NCBI GenBank assembly: GCA_021774205.1
Contig: JAJFJI010000007.1
Span: forward strand, 1-30,340
Length of the DNA stretch: 30,340 bases
DNA from: Nitrosomonas sp.
Lineage (GTDB): Bacteria; Pseudomonadota; Gammaproteobacteria; Burkholderiales; Nitrosomonadaceae
Reading direction: 5' to 3'
The position numbers were made by a program, and so were the translations under genes. Under the pieces are notes generated by a model. The model saw nothing but the letters and a program-made list of their open reading frames with translations. It ran no database searches and was not told the origin of the DNA. Positions 7,296 to 15,558 of the stretch are shown in pieces. Each line of letters opens with the position of its first letter. The first letter of the stretch is position 1.

Positions 7296-7745
7296 ATGAA
7301 TTTATTTAAAACTGAAAATCATAAATTGGTCGGCTCGTGGCGTCTTGAAAAATATGAGATTAGTAATCAAAAAAAACAATCCGTTTTACTATGGGGAAAG
7401 TCCGCGTCTGGCCTACTTATCTATCTGGATAACGGGTATATGTCTGTCCAGGTATCAAACAACGACAGACCAGTATTTGCTAATGATAATCTTCGTGCTG
7501 GAAGCACTGAAGAAATTTTCCAGGCATTTACAGGTTACACCGCATATTTTGGTAAATATCAATATCAGGAAAATAATAATCGTGTCCTTCACTATGTTGA
7601 ACAATCCGCCTACCCCAACTGGAACGGTGTTACACACACAAGATTTGTTTCGCTGAATGACACTAAGCTGACACTCCGCACACCTCCCATTTTAATTAAT
7701 GGCGAATCTTGTGAAATGCAAATGTTCTGGCAACGAATTGAATAA
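7296..7745 (+). CDS. Lipocalin-like domain protein
   Basis: The 149-residue protein fits the Lipocalin_5 type of domain: LVGSWRLEKYE at residues 11-21, then GLLIYLDNGYMSVQ, a GYTAYFGKYQ segment, VEQSAYPNWNG and a final MFWQR. It has no signal peptide, so it is probably cytoplasmic. Proteins of this group occur in bacterial and fungal secondary-metabolite clusters, and some have been linked to cyclisation or binding of polyketide intermediates, but most are uncharacterised. It starts 35 bases after the ligase gene without a clear ribosome binding site, and it is followed 36 bases later by an NmrA-type gene. I infer a role in binding or folding the cassette product. Confidence 0.7.
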   Translation: MNLFKTENHKLVGSWRLEKYEISNQKKQSVLLWGKSASGLLIYLDNGYMSVQVSNNDRPVFANDNLRAGSTEEIFQAFTGYTAYFGKYQYQENNNRVLHYVEQSAYPNWNGVTHTRFVSLNDTKLTLRTPPILINGESCEMQMFWQRIE

Positions 7746-7781
7746 TCAATCTTCTCCTAACACTATCTAAGAGTAATGATC

Positions 7782-8648
7782 ATGAAAACTGCAAAAATTT
7801 TAGTTGCTGGCGCAAATGGCTTAAATGGTCGTGCATTTTTGTCGGAACTTTCAAATGCAAGCATACCCGCTCGCGCAATAGTTAGAAATAAAAACCACAC
7901 AGCAAACCTTGCCAATGAAACAACCGAGATTGTACACGCTGATTTACAGGATATCGATTCTTTAATGACGGCTTTTGAAGGCATAGAAAGTGCCTATATC
8001 GTCACAGCTATTCAACCAAACTGCGTACAATTATTCAGCAACTTTTTTACCGCTGCAAAAGAATCAGGTGTTAAACATGTGATTAAGTTATCCGGTCTGG
8101 GCGCTGCACCAGACTCAACGTCGAAAATTTTGCGCCAGCATTATCAGTCTGATCAACTGCTTATTAATTCAGGATTAAATTATACTGTCATTCAGCCAAA
8201 CTCCTTTTTCCAAAATATCTTTTGGCAAAAGAAATCCATTCGAGTAAAAAATAGGTTTGGCATTTCTATGGGTGATGCAAGTCAAAGTCTTGTTGATATA
8301 CGCGATGTTGCAGAAGTGACCTGTCAAATACTCAAAAATAATATACACAGAAACAAGGTTTATCAATTAACGGGGCCGGAAGCGCTGACCTATCATGATA
8401 TTGCTGCTCACTTTTCTGAAAAATTGCAACGACCGATAAAGTATCGGCCTATTTCACCGTCATATGCCAAACAAGAAATGCTGGCCGGCGGTGTACCCGC
8501 CTGGAATGCCAACGCCTTAACTGAAATTCAGGAAACATTTGCAAGCAGCGACTTTTCCTTTATTACTGACAACATTATAAAGATACTGGGCAAAGCCCCT
8601 AAAAGGTTTCCTGAGTTTCTTGAAGACTATAAAGTTGCGTTTAATTAA
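7782..8648 (+). CDS. NmrA/SDR-type NAD(P)-binding protein
   Basis: The N terminus carries the Rossmann dinucleotide motif GANGLNG (residues 10-16) after a hydrophobic strand. The body (HVIKLSGLGAAP, NYTVIQPNSFFQNI, YQLTGPEALTYHDIA) has the layout of NmrA-like atypical short-chain dehydrogenases, such as quinone- or isoflavone-reductase relatives. There is no canonical YxxxK catalytic motif. ATG 7782 is preferred to ATG 7776 because AAGAG (7769-7773) is then eight bases away; the protein is 288 residues. It closes the co-directional cassette, and downstream lies the convergent ppc gene after only 23 bases. It could be the missing reductase of the pathway or a redox-sensing regulator; sequence does not decide between them. 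Confidence 0.75.
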   Translation: MKTAKILVAGANGLNGRAFLSELSNASIPARAIVRNKNHTANLANETTEIVHADLQDIDSLMTAFEGIESAYIVTAIQPNCVQLFSNFFTAAKESGVKHVIKLSGLGAAPDSTSKILRQHYQSDQLLINSGLNYTVIQPNSFFQNIFWQKKSIRVKNRFGISMGDASQSLVDIRDVAEVTCQILKNNIHRNKVYQLTGPEALTYHDIAAHFSEKLQRPIKYRPISPSYAKQEMLAGGVPAWNANALTEIQETFASSDFSFITDNIIKILGKAPKRFPEFLEDYKVAFN

Positions 8649-8671
8649 TCAGAACATCACACCGGGTAAAA

Positions 8672-11467
8672 CTAGCCACTATTACGCAATCCGGCAGTCA
8701 CGCCATTAATGGTCAAATGAATGGCGCGTTTCACTTCATCACCATCGTCTCCAGAACGATAGCGGCGCAATAATTCCACTTGAAGGTGATTAAACGGATC
8801 AATATATGGCGTACGATTGCGAATACTGCGCGCCAGCGTTGGATTTTCCTGTAATAACTCAGTACGACCCGTTATTGCGAACAACCATTTTACGCAACAA
8901 TCCCATTCTTCCCGGATTCGGCCAAAAACATGCTCGCGCAGTTTAATATCGGTAACCAATTCGGCATAACGTGAAGCAATTGCCATATCGGATTTTGCCA
9001 GCACCATATCCATATTGGATAGCAGGGTTTGCATAAACGGCCAGGTACGATACATTTCCTGCAGCAACATCAAGCCTTGATCTTCGCGTTGAATAAATGC
9101 TTCCACTGCATGGCCAAAACCGTACCAGCCTGGAATCATGGCCCGATTAAGACTCCAGCTAAAAACCCAGGGAATAGCGCGCAAATCCTCAATTTTATCT
9201 GATTTTTTCCGTGAAGATGGCCGGCTGCCTATGTGCAATCCGTCTATTTCCCGAATTGGCGTCGATTCCTGAAAGTACTGCAAAAAACCAGGGGTTTCAA
9301 AAACCAGATGTTGATATGCTAAAAATGATTCGGATGCTAACGTTTCCATGGCCTCATAGTAACGTGACTCATTTTCGCCGATCGGATCATGGCCCAGTAA
9401 TGTCGCTTCAATCGTAGCAGCCACCAGTGTTTCAAGATTGCGCCGTCCAATTTCTGGTTCAGCGTATTTACTCGTAATGACTTCACCTTGTTCGGTAACG
9501 CGTATCTGACCATTCACACTGCCTGGCGGTTGCGCCAATATCCCTTGATAACTTGGACCACCACCGCGGCCAACCGTACCGCCACGTCCATGAAACAAAC
9601 GCAACTCAATGTTATATCTAGCAAAAACTTTGGTCAGCTCAATTTCTGCTTTGTAGATTTCCCAGTTTGAGGTCAGAAAACCACCATCCTTGTTACTATC
9701 GGAATAACCCAGCATCACTTCTTGAACATTCCCGCGCGACTGCAGTAATTTGCGATAGTATGGCAAGGAAAACAATTCATCCATGATCGTACTACAACTA
9801 CGCAAGTCTGCAATTGTTTCAAACAGTGGAATAATATTTAGCCCCAGATGTGGGATTTCACCTGCCTGCAACAAGCCGACTTCTTTTAACAGTAATGCAA
9901 GCTCCAGGACATCGATAACGCTCGTCGTCATGGAAATGATGTAGTTTGGCAGCGCTGCTCGTCCAAAACGGCGTTGAATTTCAGCCGCCATTTGCAAAAT
10001 ACGTAACTCGCTTTGCGTATGCTTGGAATAATCAAGATATGGAGAGCGCAATGGTCGCGGGCTACTGATTTCCGACAGTAACCATTCAATCCGTTCGGCG
10101 ATTGTTAGTTTAAGATAATCCTTTCGGTGCGTACCCACCTCAAATAATTCAGTGACTACTTGTTCGTGGACTTTGCTATGTTGGCGCATGTCTAATGAAG
10201 CCAAGTGGAAACCAAAAACATCCGCAGCTCGTCGCAGATTACGCAAAGCACCGCGCGCCAACCAGTTTGACTTGTGCCGTTTTAATGAATTGATCACCAC
10301 ATCAAGATCGTGAATAAACTCGGCACTATCCACATATGGCTCAGCGGATTGTTCCATCGGATCTCGTTGTGACACAGCATGGCCAAGCCGTTTATTGGTC
10401 GCGACTAAGCGCGCAAAAATGCCGCGTAAAGCGCGCCTATAGGGTTCATCAATACGGCTAACGGGTATATCGGTTGACGCTGCCGCCAACTCTTCCAATT
10501 CATTACTCACATTTACCAGACGCTCCGCCAGACTCATGGTGAGTCCAATCTTATCCACTTCGTTGATGTAAAATGCCAAAGCTGTCGATGACTGGCGTTC
10601 AGCGGCATGCAACATCACCTGATGGGTAACAAAGGGGTTCCCATCACGATCACTGCCAATCCAACTGCCCATACGTAGAAATGATGAAACAGGCGGCGCG
10701 TCCTCCCCCATGTGACGCTCCAGTAAATTTTCAATTTTTGCGTAAATATAAGGAATTTCGCTAAAAAAAGTATAATTGTAATAAATCAAGCCATTTTCTA
10801 TCTCATCATGTACTGATAACCGCACAGAACGCAGCATGCGGGTTTGCCATAAGATCTCAATAGCCACACAAATCGCTTCTTCATTGTGGCGTTGTTCATT
10901 GGGTGTCAATTGCGTACGATCGCGTTCTCTCAATAATCGCTCAATGTTTAATTGGCAGTCGAGGATACTTCTTCGCTGAACTTCAGTCGGATGCGCTGTC
11001 AGTACAGGCGATACCATTGCTTTAGCAAAAAACTTAGTCAATACTGTGCGATCTATATCACTATTAAAAACCCGTTCCAGTGCCAAAGTTACGCCACCAG
11101 GCTGTGGTGGAGAACCCGCGCATAAATGTACACGACGACGACGGTTGTGATGTATATCTTCGGCAATGTTACAAAGCAACGAAAAATAACTGAATGCACG
11201 GATTACTGGCACAATCGCTCTATTACTCAACCGGGTGAGTATGGTATCGAGCTCGTGGCGTGCTTTTGGATCCTGCTCACGATGGAAACGAACTGCAGTC
11301 TGGCGAATATTTTCAACTAATTCAAAAATTGCTTCTCCTTCCTGCTCACGTATCATATCGCCCAACATGCGCCCCAAAAAACGAATATCCTCGCGCAGCG
11401 GCAAATCCTTATCGGCAATTGAATCATTCTCGGTATGGTTATTTTCAGTTGTAACGGTACACATCAT
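8672..11467 (-). CDS. ppc: Phosphoenolpyruvate carboxylase
   Basis: The enzyme carboxylates PEP with bicarbonate to oxaloacetate in the cytoplasm, refilling the TCA cycle. The family hallmarks are intact: VLTAHPTEVQRRS with the catalytic His at residue 159, GYSDSNKDGG, HGRGGTVGRGGGP, TEQGEVI, and the C-terminal GLRNSG. The frame continues upstream to 11536, but the extra 23 residues (MADASLGCGVCEFF...) share no family features. I place the start at ATG 11467, with AGGCG about seven bases ahead; a second ATG at 11464 is adjacent. That gives 931 residues, longer than the E. coli enzyme (883) mainly by an N-terminal tail and insertions. It is divergent from hemC and convergent with the cassette. 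In autotrophic ammonia oxidisers such an enzyme is an expected anaplerotic step (inference on host). Confidence 0.97.
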   Translation of the reverse strand: MMCTVTTENNHTENDSIADKDLPLREDIRFLGRMLGDMIREQEGEAIFELVENIRQTAVRFHREQDPKARHELDTILTRLSNRAIVPVIRAFSYFSLLCNIAEDIHHNRRRRVHLCAGSPPQPGGVTLALERVFNSDIDRTVLTKFFAKAMVSPVLTAHPTEVQRRSILDCQLNIERLLRERDRTQLTPNEQRHNEEAICVAIEILWQTRMLRSVRLSVHDEIENGLIYYNYTFFSEIPYIYAKIENLLERHMGEDAPPVSSFLRMGSWIGSDRDGNPFVTHQVMLHAAERQSSTALAFYINEVDKIGLTMSLAERLVNVSNELEELAAASTDIPVSRIDEPYRRALRGIFARLVATNKRLGHAVSQRDPMEQSAEPYVDSAEFIHDLDVVINSLKRHKSNWLARGALRNLRRAADVFGFHLASLDMRQHSKVHEQVVTELFEVGTHRKDYLKLTIAERIEWLLSEISSPRPLRSPYLDYSKHTQSELRILQMAAEIQRRFGRAALPNYIISMTTSVIDVLELALLLKEVGLLQAGEIPHLGLNIIPLFETIADLRSCSTIMDELFSLPYYRKLLQSRGNVQEVMLGYSDSNKDGGFLTSNWEIYKAEIELTKVFARYNIELRLFHGRGGTVGRGGGPSYQGILAQPPGSVNGQIRVTEQGEVITSKYAEPEIGRRNLETLVAATIEATLLGHDPIGENESRYYEAMETLASESFLAYQHLVFETPGFLQYFQESTPIREIDGLHIGSRPSSRKKSDKIEDLRAIPWVFSWSLNRAMIPGWYGFGHAVEAFIQREDQGLMLLQEMYRTWPFMQTLLSNMDMVLAKSDMAIASRYAELVTDIKLREHVFGRIREEWDCCVKWLFAITGRTELLQENPTLARSIRNRTPYIDPFNHLQVELLRRYRSGDDGDEVKRAIHLTINGVTAGLRNSG

Positions 11468-11535
11468 GCAATTTCGCCTGGAATATAAAAATTTGAAAAA
11501 CTCGCATACACCACAGCCAAGGCTGGCATCGGCCA

Positions 11536-11544
11536 TGCTAGAAT
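11536..11544 (+). promoter_or_regulatory. Possible extended -10 promoter element for hemC
   Basis: TGCTAGAAT is an extended -10 element (TGN followed by TAGAAT) in the ppc-hemC divergent gap, 43 bases before the hemC start. No good -35 is visible at the right spacing, which is common with extended -10 promoters. Confidence 0.3.
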
Positions 11545-11587
11545 AGTCAATATCGAGAATTTTTGTAATCTTTTCATTTTAATATCA

Positions 11588-12532
11588 ATGTCCAGTTCAT
11601 TTGTTACCCCCCAGAAAATTATTATAGCTTCGCGTGAAAGCCTGCTCGCCATGTGGCAAGCCAAATTTATCAAGCAGCAATTGAGCGAATTATACCCGCA
11701 AACCAAGATCAGCATACTTGGCATGACGACACGCGGCGATCAAATACTGGATAAATCACTATCTAAAATTGGCGGCAAAGGTCTATTTATTAAGGAGCTA
11801 GAACAGGCGTTGGCCGATGGCCGTGCTGATATCGCGGTTCATTCCATGAAGGATATGCCAATGAATATTCCAGATGGATTTATGCTGGCGGCCATTACCG
11901 AGCGCGAAGATCCCCGCGACGCATTTGTTTCAAATCAATATGCCAGCCTTGAAGCACTCCCGGCTGACAGTATCGTTGGCACATCCAGCCTGCGCCGTGA
12001 AAGTCAATTACGCGCGCAATTTTCACACTTGAAGATTCAACCACTGCGCGGAAATGTACAGACACGGTTGCGTAAGCTTGACGAAGGACAATATGCGGCC
12101 ATTATCCTGGCAGCAGCAGGTTTGAAACGACTGGGATTATCTGAGCGAATCACCAAGCTGCTAAGTACGGAATCAAGTTTACCGGCAGTAGGCCAAGGCG
12201 CACTGGGCATCGAATGCAGTGCCGATCGACCCGAACTGGCACAGCTATTGAAACCATTGCATCATACTGAAACTGCACAATGTGTTGAAGCTGAACGCGC
12301 AATGAGCCGTTTACTGGGCGGGAGCTGCCAGGTGCCACTGGGTGGTTTTGCTGAAATTATCAATGGCAGACTACATCTACAAGGATTTGTTGCAACCCCT
12401 GATGGCAAACGCATGATAAGTGAAGCGGCAAACGGTGAACCGGAAACGGGCCAAAAAATGGGTGAACTATTAGCGCAAAATTTGAAAAAACAAGGCGCTG
12501 ATGAAATTCTGGCTGCATTGCTGCAAAATTGA
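11588..12532 (+). CDS. hemC: Porphobilinogen deaminase (hydroxymethylbilane synthase)
   Basis: This enzyme polymerises four porphobilinogen units to hydroxymethylbilane in tetrapyrrole synthesis. The family pattern is complete: SRESLLAMWQA, GGKGLFIKELEQAL, DIAVHSMKDMP (catalytic Asp89), GTSSLRRESQLRA, LRGNVQTRLRKLD, VGQGALGIEC and LLGGSCQVPLGG, whose Cys247 anchors the dipyrromethane cofactor. The length of 314 residues is normal. It is the first gene of a hemC-hemD-hemX-hemY block. Only a weak ribosome binding site precedes the ATG. The stop TGA (12530-12532) is embedded in the GAGGA that probably serves hemD. Confidence 0.97.
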   Translation: MSSSFVTPQKIIIASRESLLAMWQAKFIKQQLSELYPQTKISILGMTTRGDQILDKSLSKIGGKGLFIKELEQALADGRADIAVHSMKDMPMNIPDGFMLAAITEREDPRDAFVSNQYASLEALPADSIVGTSSLRRESQLRAQFSHLKIQPLRGNVQTRLRKLDEGQYAAIILAAAGLKRLGLSERITKLLSTESSLPAVGQGALGIECSADRPELAQLLKPLHHTETAQCVEAERAMSRLLGGSCQVPLGGFAEIINGRLHLQGFVATPDGKRMISEAANGEPETGQKMGELLAQNLKKQGADEILAALLQN

Positions 12533-12539
12533 GGATAAC

Positions 12540-13328
12540 TTGTCTACCGATAAACCATTAACGGAAATTAACATTCTGGTCACTCGCCCATCGCATCAGT
12601 CGCATCAACTTGCGGATGGAATTCGTGCATTGGGCGGTAATCCAATCCTGTTTCCGGTTTTGGAAATTACCGACATTAAGGACTTGCAGCCATTGATGGC
12701 ACTAATTGACCGGTTGGATTCATTCGATCTCGCCGTTTTTGTGAGTCCAAATGCTGTCAACAAAGCAATGCCACTGATAAATACTAGGGGAACACTGCCG
12801 CCCAACCTGAAAATCGCTGCCGTTGGTAAGGGAAGTGCTGAAACATTACAATTTTTTGGTATTAAACATATTATCGTTCCAACCAGCCGTTTTGATAGTG
12901 AAGCATTGCTTAATTGCGCTGAACTACAGCACATGAAAGATAAGCGCGTGGTAATATTTCGTGGTAATGAGGGACGCCAGCTACTTGGTAACACACTAGT
13001 CAAGCGTGGCGCTATCGTGGAATATGCAGCATGCTATCATCGTGGAAAGCCGGATATTGACGCAACGCCACTATTAACCGCTTGGGCAAACAATCATCTT
13101 CATGCAGTTACCATTACCAGCAGCGAAGGATTAAATAATTTATTTGACATGATAGGGGAACTTGGCCAACAATTACTAAAAATAACACCTTTATTTACTG
13201 CACATCAACGGATTGCCCAAACTGCAAAAAAGCTCGGACTCGCCCTTGTGGTAACCACAGCCGCTGGCGATAAAGGCTTACTGAATGGGCTCCAGGACTA
13301 TTTTCAGGGAATTAAAAGCCAGGGATAA
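12540..13328 (+). CDS. hemD: Uroporphyrinogen-III synthase
   Basis: HemD closes hydroxymethylbilane with inversion of ring D to give uroporphyrinogen III. The family is poorly conserved, but ILVTRPSHQ at the N terminus, FVSPNAVNKAM, AAVGKGSAETL, VVIFRGNEGRQLL and VTITSSEGLNNL are typical. I choose the TTG at 12540: GAGGAT (12531-12536) lies just before it and the ILVTRP strand then begins near residue 10. An in-frame ATG at 12501 would overlap hemC by 32 bases and add unrelated residues. The product is then 262 residues, normal for the family. Position directly after hemC and before hemX supports the call. Confidence 0.9.
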   Translation: MSTDKPLTEINILVTRPSHQSHQLADGIRALGGNPILFPVLEITDIKDLQPLMALIDRLDSFDLAVFVSPNAVNKAMPLINTRGTLPPNLKIAAVGKGSAETLQFFGIKHIIVPTSRFDSEALLNCAELQHMKDKRVVIFRGNEGRQLLGNTLVKRGAIVEYAACYHRGKPDIDATPLLTAWANNHLHAVTITSSEGLNNLFDMIGELGQQLLKITPLFTAHQRIAQTAKKLGLALVVTTAAGDKGLLNGLQDYFQGIKSQG

Positions 13329-13336
13329 CTTCTAAT

Positions 13337-14362
13337 ATGACTAGAGAAACCCAACATACTGAAAAACCACCGCGTCGACTATTGCCACTAGTTATTGTGG
13401 TCATAATTGTCGCTTTAACCGTATGGCAATGGCCAAAAATCAACAGTCAATTTGTAAAAACGCAACAGTCGATCAAAACCTACATTAATGAAATTGATGC
13501 ACTGGGCCAGAAAAAACGTGTGTTAATGGCTGACGTGGAAGCGACGCGACAAGCTGCCGAAGAACGATTAAGTCAATATGAAACCAGACTGGCCGAATCA
13601 CAAAAGATTCAGGAAGCATTTGACGCCATTTCTGAAGAATCTCAATATGATCCAACCAGTGCCGAACTGGAAAATATAGAACAACAAATCATTGTTGCGC
13701 ATCTGCATTTGAACCTTGGTGGAGACGTCAAAGCTGCGCTAAATGCGCTGCAGAAAGCGCAATCACTTACACAAGAAATTGAAAGTGAAGCGTTATCTTC
13801 ATTAAAAAGTAGCCTCACACAAGACATGGAAAGTCTGGCGGCAGCATCGTCAATAGATACAAAGACAATTACTACACAGCTAGATGATCTTGTTGAAAAA
13901 ATTGATACAATGCCGTTGTTAATGGATACCAACCTAACAGAAATTGACATCAACATTACGCCAGAACAGCTGCCAATAGGGAACAGTACATGGTTTAAAT
14001 TCATCGATGAAATCTGGCAAGACGCAACATCATTTATCCATGTACAAAAGGTGAGCGGGCCGGGAATTCAATTACTATCCCCATCACAGATTTATTTTTT
14101 ACGTGAGAACCTTAGGTTAAAGTTTTTATTAATGCGATTTTCGCTGCTTTCCCACGACAACAACAGTTTCAACGAAGATCTGCAAGTAGCCATTAGTTGG
14201 ATTAACCAATACTATGATAAAAATTCTGAGCCTGTAACTGACATGCTTCAAGCATTAATACAATTGCAGGATGACGAAATCGGATTAGAATTACCGAACG
14301 TCTCCGCAAGTCTGGAAGAAATACATAATTATCGAATCAAGCGCAACGAGGAGAATAAATGA
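13337..14362 (+). CDS. hemX: HemX-type membrane protein of the heme operon
   Basis: This 341-residue protein has a short basic, Pro-rich N terminus (KPPRR), one transmembrane segment (LLPLVIVVIIVALTVWQW, residues 15-32) and a long alpha-helical, coiled-coil-prone region rich in Glu, Gln and Ala (about residues 35-170). The rest is a soluble domain typical of the proteobacterial HemX family. The family was once annotated as uroporphyrin-III C-methyltransferase, but no SAM-binding motif is visible. Its biochemical role is not settled; it is thought to assist the membrane side of heme synthesis. It follows hemD by 8 bases and overlaps hemY by four (ATGA, 14359-14362), so the block is probably cotranscribed. 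Confidence 0.85.
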   Translation: MTRETQHTEKPPRRLLPLVIVVIIVALTVWQWPKINSQFVKTQQSIKTYINEIDALGQKKRVLMADVEATRQAAEERLSQYETRLAESQKIQEAFDAISEESQYDPTSAELENIEQQIIVAHLHLNLGGDVKAALNALQKAQSLTQEIESEALSSLKSSLTQDMESLAAASSIDTKTITTQLDDLVEKIDTMPLLMDTNLTEIDINITPEQLPIGNSTWFKFIDEIWQDATSFIHVQKVSGPGIQLLSPSQIYFLRENLRLKFLLMRFSLLSHDNNSFNEDLQVAISWINQYYDKNSEPVTDMLQALIQLQDDEIGLELPNVSASLEEIHNYRIKRNEENK

Positions 14363-15558
14363 GACTGATTCTATGGTTATTGGCAATAGGCGCTGCGGCA
14401 GTAGCCGTAGTACTTGCCGCCAAATACGACAGTGGCCACGTTGAAATAGGAATGCCTTACTGGGCGGAGGGATTTAATAATAAATATACGGTGGAGGGAT
14501 TTAATAAATTTATTATGGCGCTAATTGTGGCGTTCTTTATATTCTATATTGCTGTGCGGCTAGTTTTGAGAATTTTTGGCTTTAACCAGCGGCGTCGCCA
14601 GAAAAAAACGGATGCCATGATGATGACAGGTCTCAAGTCTTTTTTTGAAGGTAATTATGCCAACGCAAAAAAAACTGCACGTATTGCCTTAAAAAATGCG
14701 GAATCTCCCACAGTTAAAGCAATCAATGCCATCATTGCGGCACGATCAGCGCATAAACTGGAAGAATTTTCACAACGAGATGAATATCTAAACATTACAG
14801 CGAAAGAAGCCCCTGATGAAAGAGCATTACAGCTTGTCACTCAGGCTGAATTATTGCTGGACCAAGGCCTTCATAATGAAGCGCTTGATACGTTACAGTT
14901 ATTGTACTCGACAGGTGGACGACAACAAACCGCCGTCCTTCAATTAGAACTGGAAGCGCAACAACAAGCTAGAAATTGGGATGCCGTATTAGAATTAACG
15001 GATTTGCTGGAAAAACGACGGCCTGTTAATAAAGCATTAATTAAGGAAATCAGACATCATGCCCATATTAAAAATATTAAAAAATATGCGGCTGATCTGC
15101 CCTCGTTAAATAAGTATTGGCACCATTTATCAGTAGAAGAAAAAGCCAACAGCAAACTGGCTATTTCTGCCACCCGAGCATATATGGCACTAGGAAATTG
15201 CGCCACGGCACATGAGATTGTCGAAAATAGTATTGCTACAGATTGGGATCCTGAGTTGATCACACTCTATGCCGAGTGTCTCGACTACCATGTCAGTAGA
15301 CAAATTGAAAAGGCTGAGGTATGGCTCAAGGCCCATCAACCAAATAACGCCCATTTATTGTTAACACTAGGAAAATTGTGCACACACTGCGAATTATGGG
15401 GTAAAGCACAAAATTATCTGGAAGCTAGTTTGTCTGTAGAACCAAGTCAAGCTGCTCATCTTGCCTTGGCTCAACTACATGAAAAGCTTGGAAAGCATGA
15501 ACTGGCAATGGACCAATATAACAAAGGGCTCGGCTTGACATTAAAGCAATTAAGTTAG
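14359..15558 (+). CDS. hemY: HemY-type TPR membrane protein of the heme operon
   Basis: The 399-residue protein begins with a transmembrane segment (LILWLLAIGAAAVAVVLAA, residues 3-21). A short periplasmic-facing loop containing a small duplication follows, then a second transmembrane segment (about residues 51-70) and a basic RRRQKK stop-transfer. The rest is helical with tetratricopeptide-like repeats; the clearest is near the C terminus (AHLALAQLHEKLGKHELAMDQY). This is the proteobacterial HemY architecture, unrelated to the Gram-positive HemY oxidase. An AGGAG ribosome binding site precedes the start, which overlaps the hemX stop. The stop overlaps the end of the convergent reductase gene by four bases. 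It probably works with HemX at the membrane in late tetrapyrrole synthesis. Confidence 0.87.
   Translation: MRLILWLLAIGAAAVAVVLAAKYDSGHVEIGMPYWAEGFNNKYTVEGFNKFIMALIVAFFIFYIAVRLVLRIFGFNQRRRQKKTDAMMMTGLKSFFEGNYANAKKTARIALKNAESPTVKAINAIIAARSAHKLEEFSQRDEYLNITAKEAPDERALQLVTQAELLLDQGLHNEALDTLQLLYSTGGRQQTAVLQLELEAQQQARNWDAVLELTDLLEKRRPVNKALIKEIRHHAHIKNIKKYAADLPSLNKYWHHLSVEEKANSKLAISATRAYMALGNCATAHEIVENSIATDWDPELITLYAECLDYHVSRQIEKAEVWLKAHQPNNAHLLLTLGKLCTHCELWGKAQNYLEASLSVEPSQAAHLALAQLHEKLGKHELAMDQYNKGLGLTLKQLS
14466..14507 (+). repeat. In-frame 27-base direct duplication inside hemY
   Basis: GGAGGGATTTAATAA occurs at 14466-14480 and again at 14493-14507, a period of exactly 27 bases. The protein therefore reads EGFNNKYTVEGFNKF in the loop between the two membrane segments. 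The period keeps frame, adding nine residues. Confidence 0.8.

Noticed and set aside
11468..11536. Upstream extension of ppc with a CGVC motif
   Set aside because: No family conservation; it lies in the ppc-hemC promoter region and ATG 11467 gives a normal N terminus.
11235..11546. Plus-strand ORF of 103 codons antisense to the ppc 5' end
   Set aside because: It lies wholly on the opposite strand of conserved ppc sequence and its translation shows no motif.
12605..13003. Minus-strand ORF of 132 codons inside hemD
   Set aside because: It is a shadow of hemD with skewed composition and no recognisable motif.
13642..14004. Minus-strand ORF of 120 codons inside hemX
   Set aside because: Its Ser/Cys-rich composition mirrors the antisense of a Glu/Gln-rich coiled region; no domain seen.
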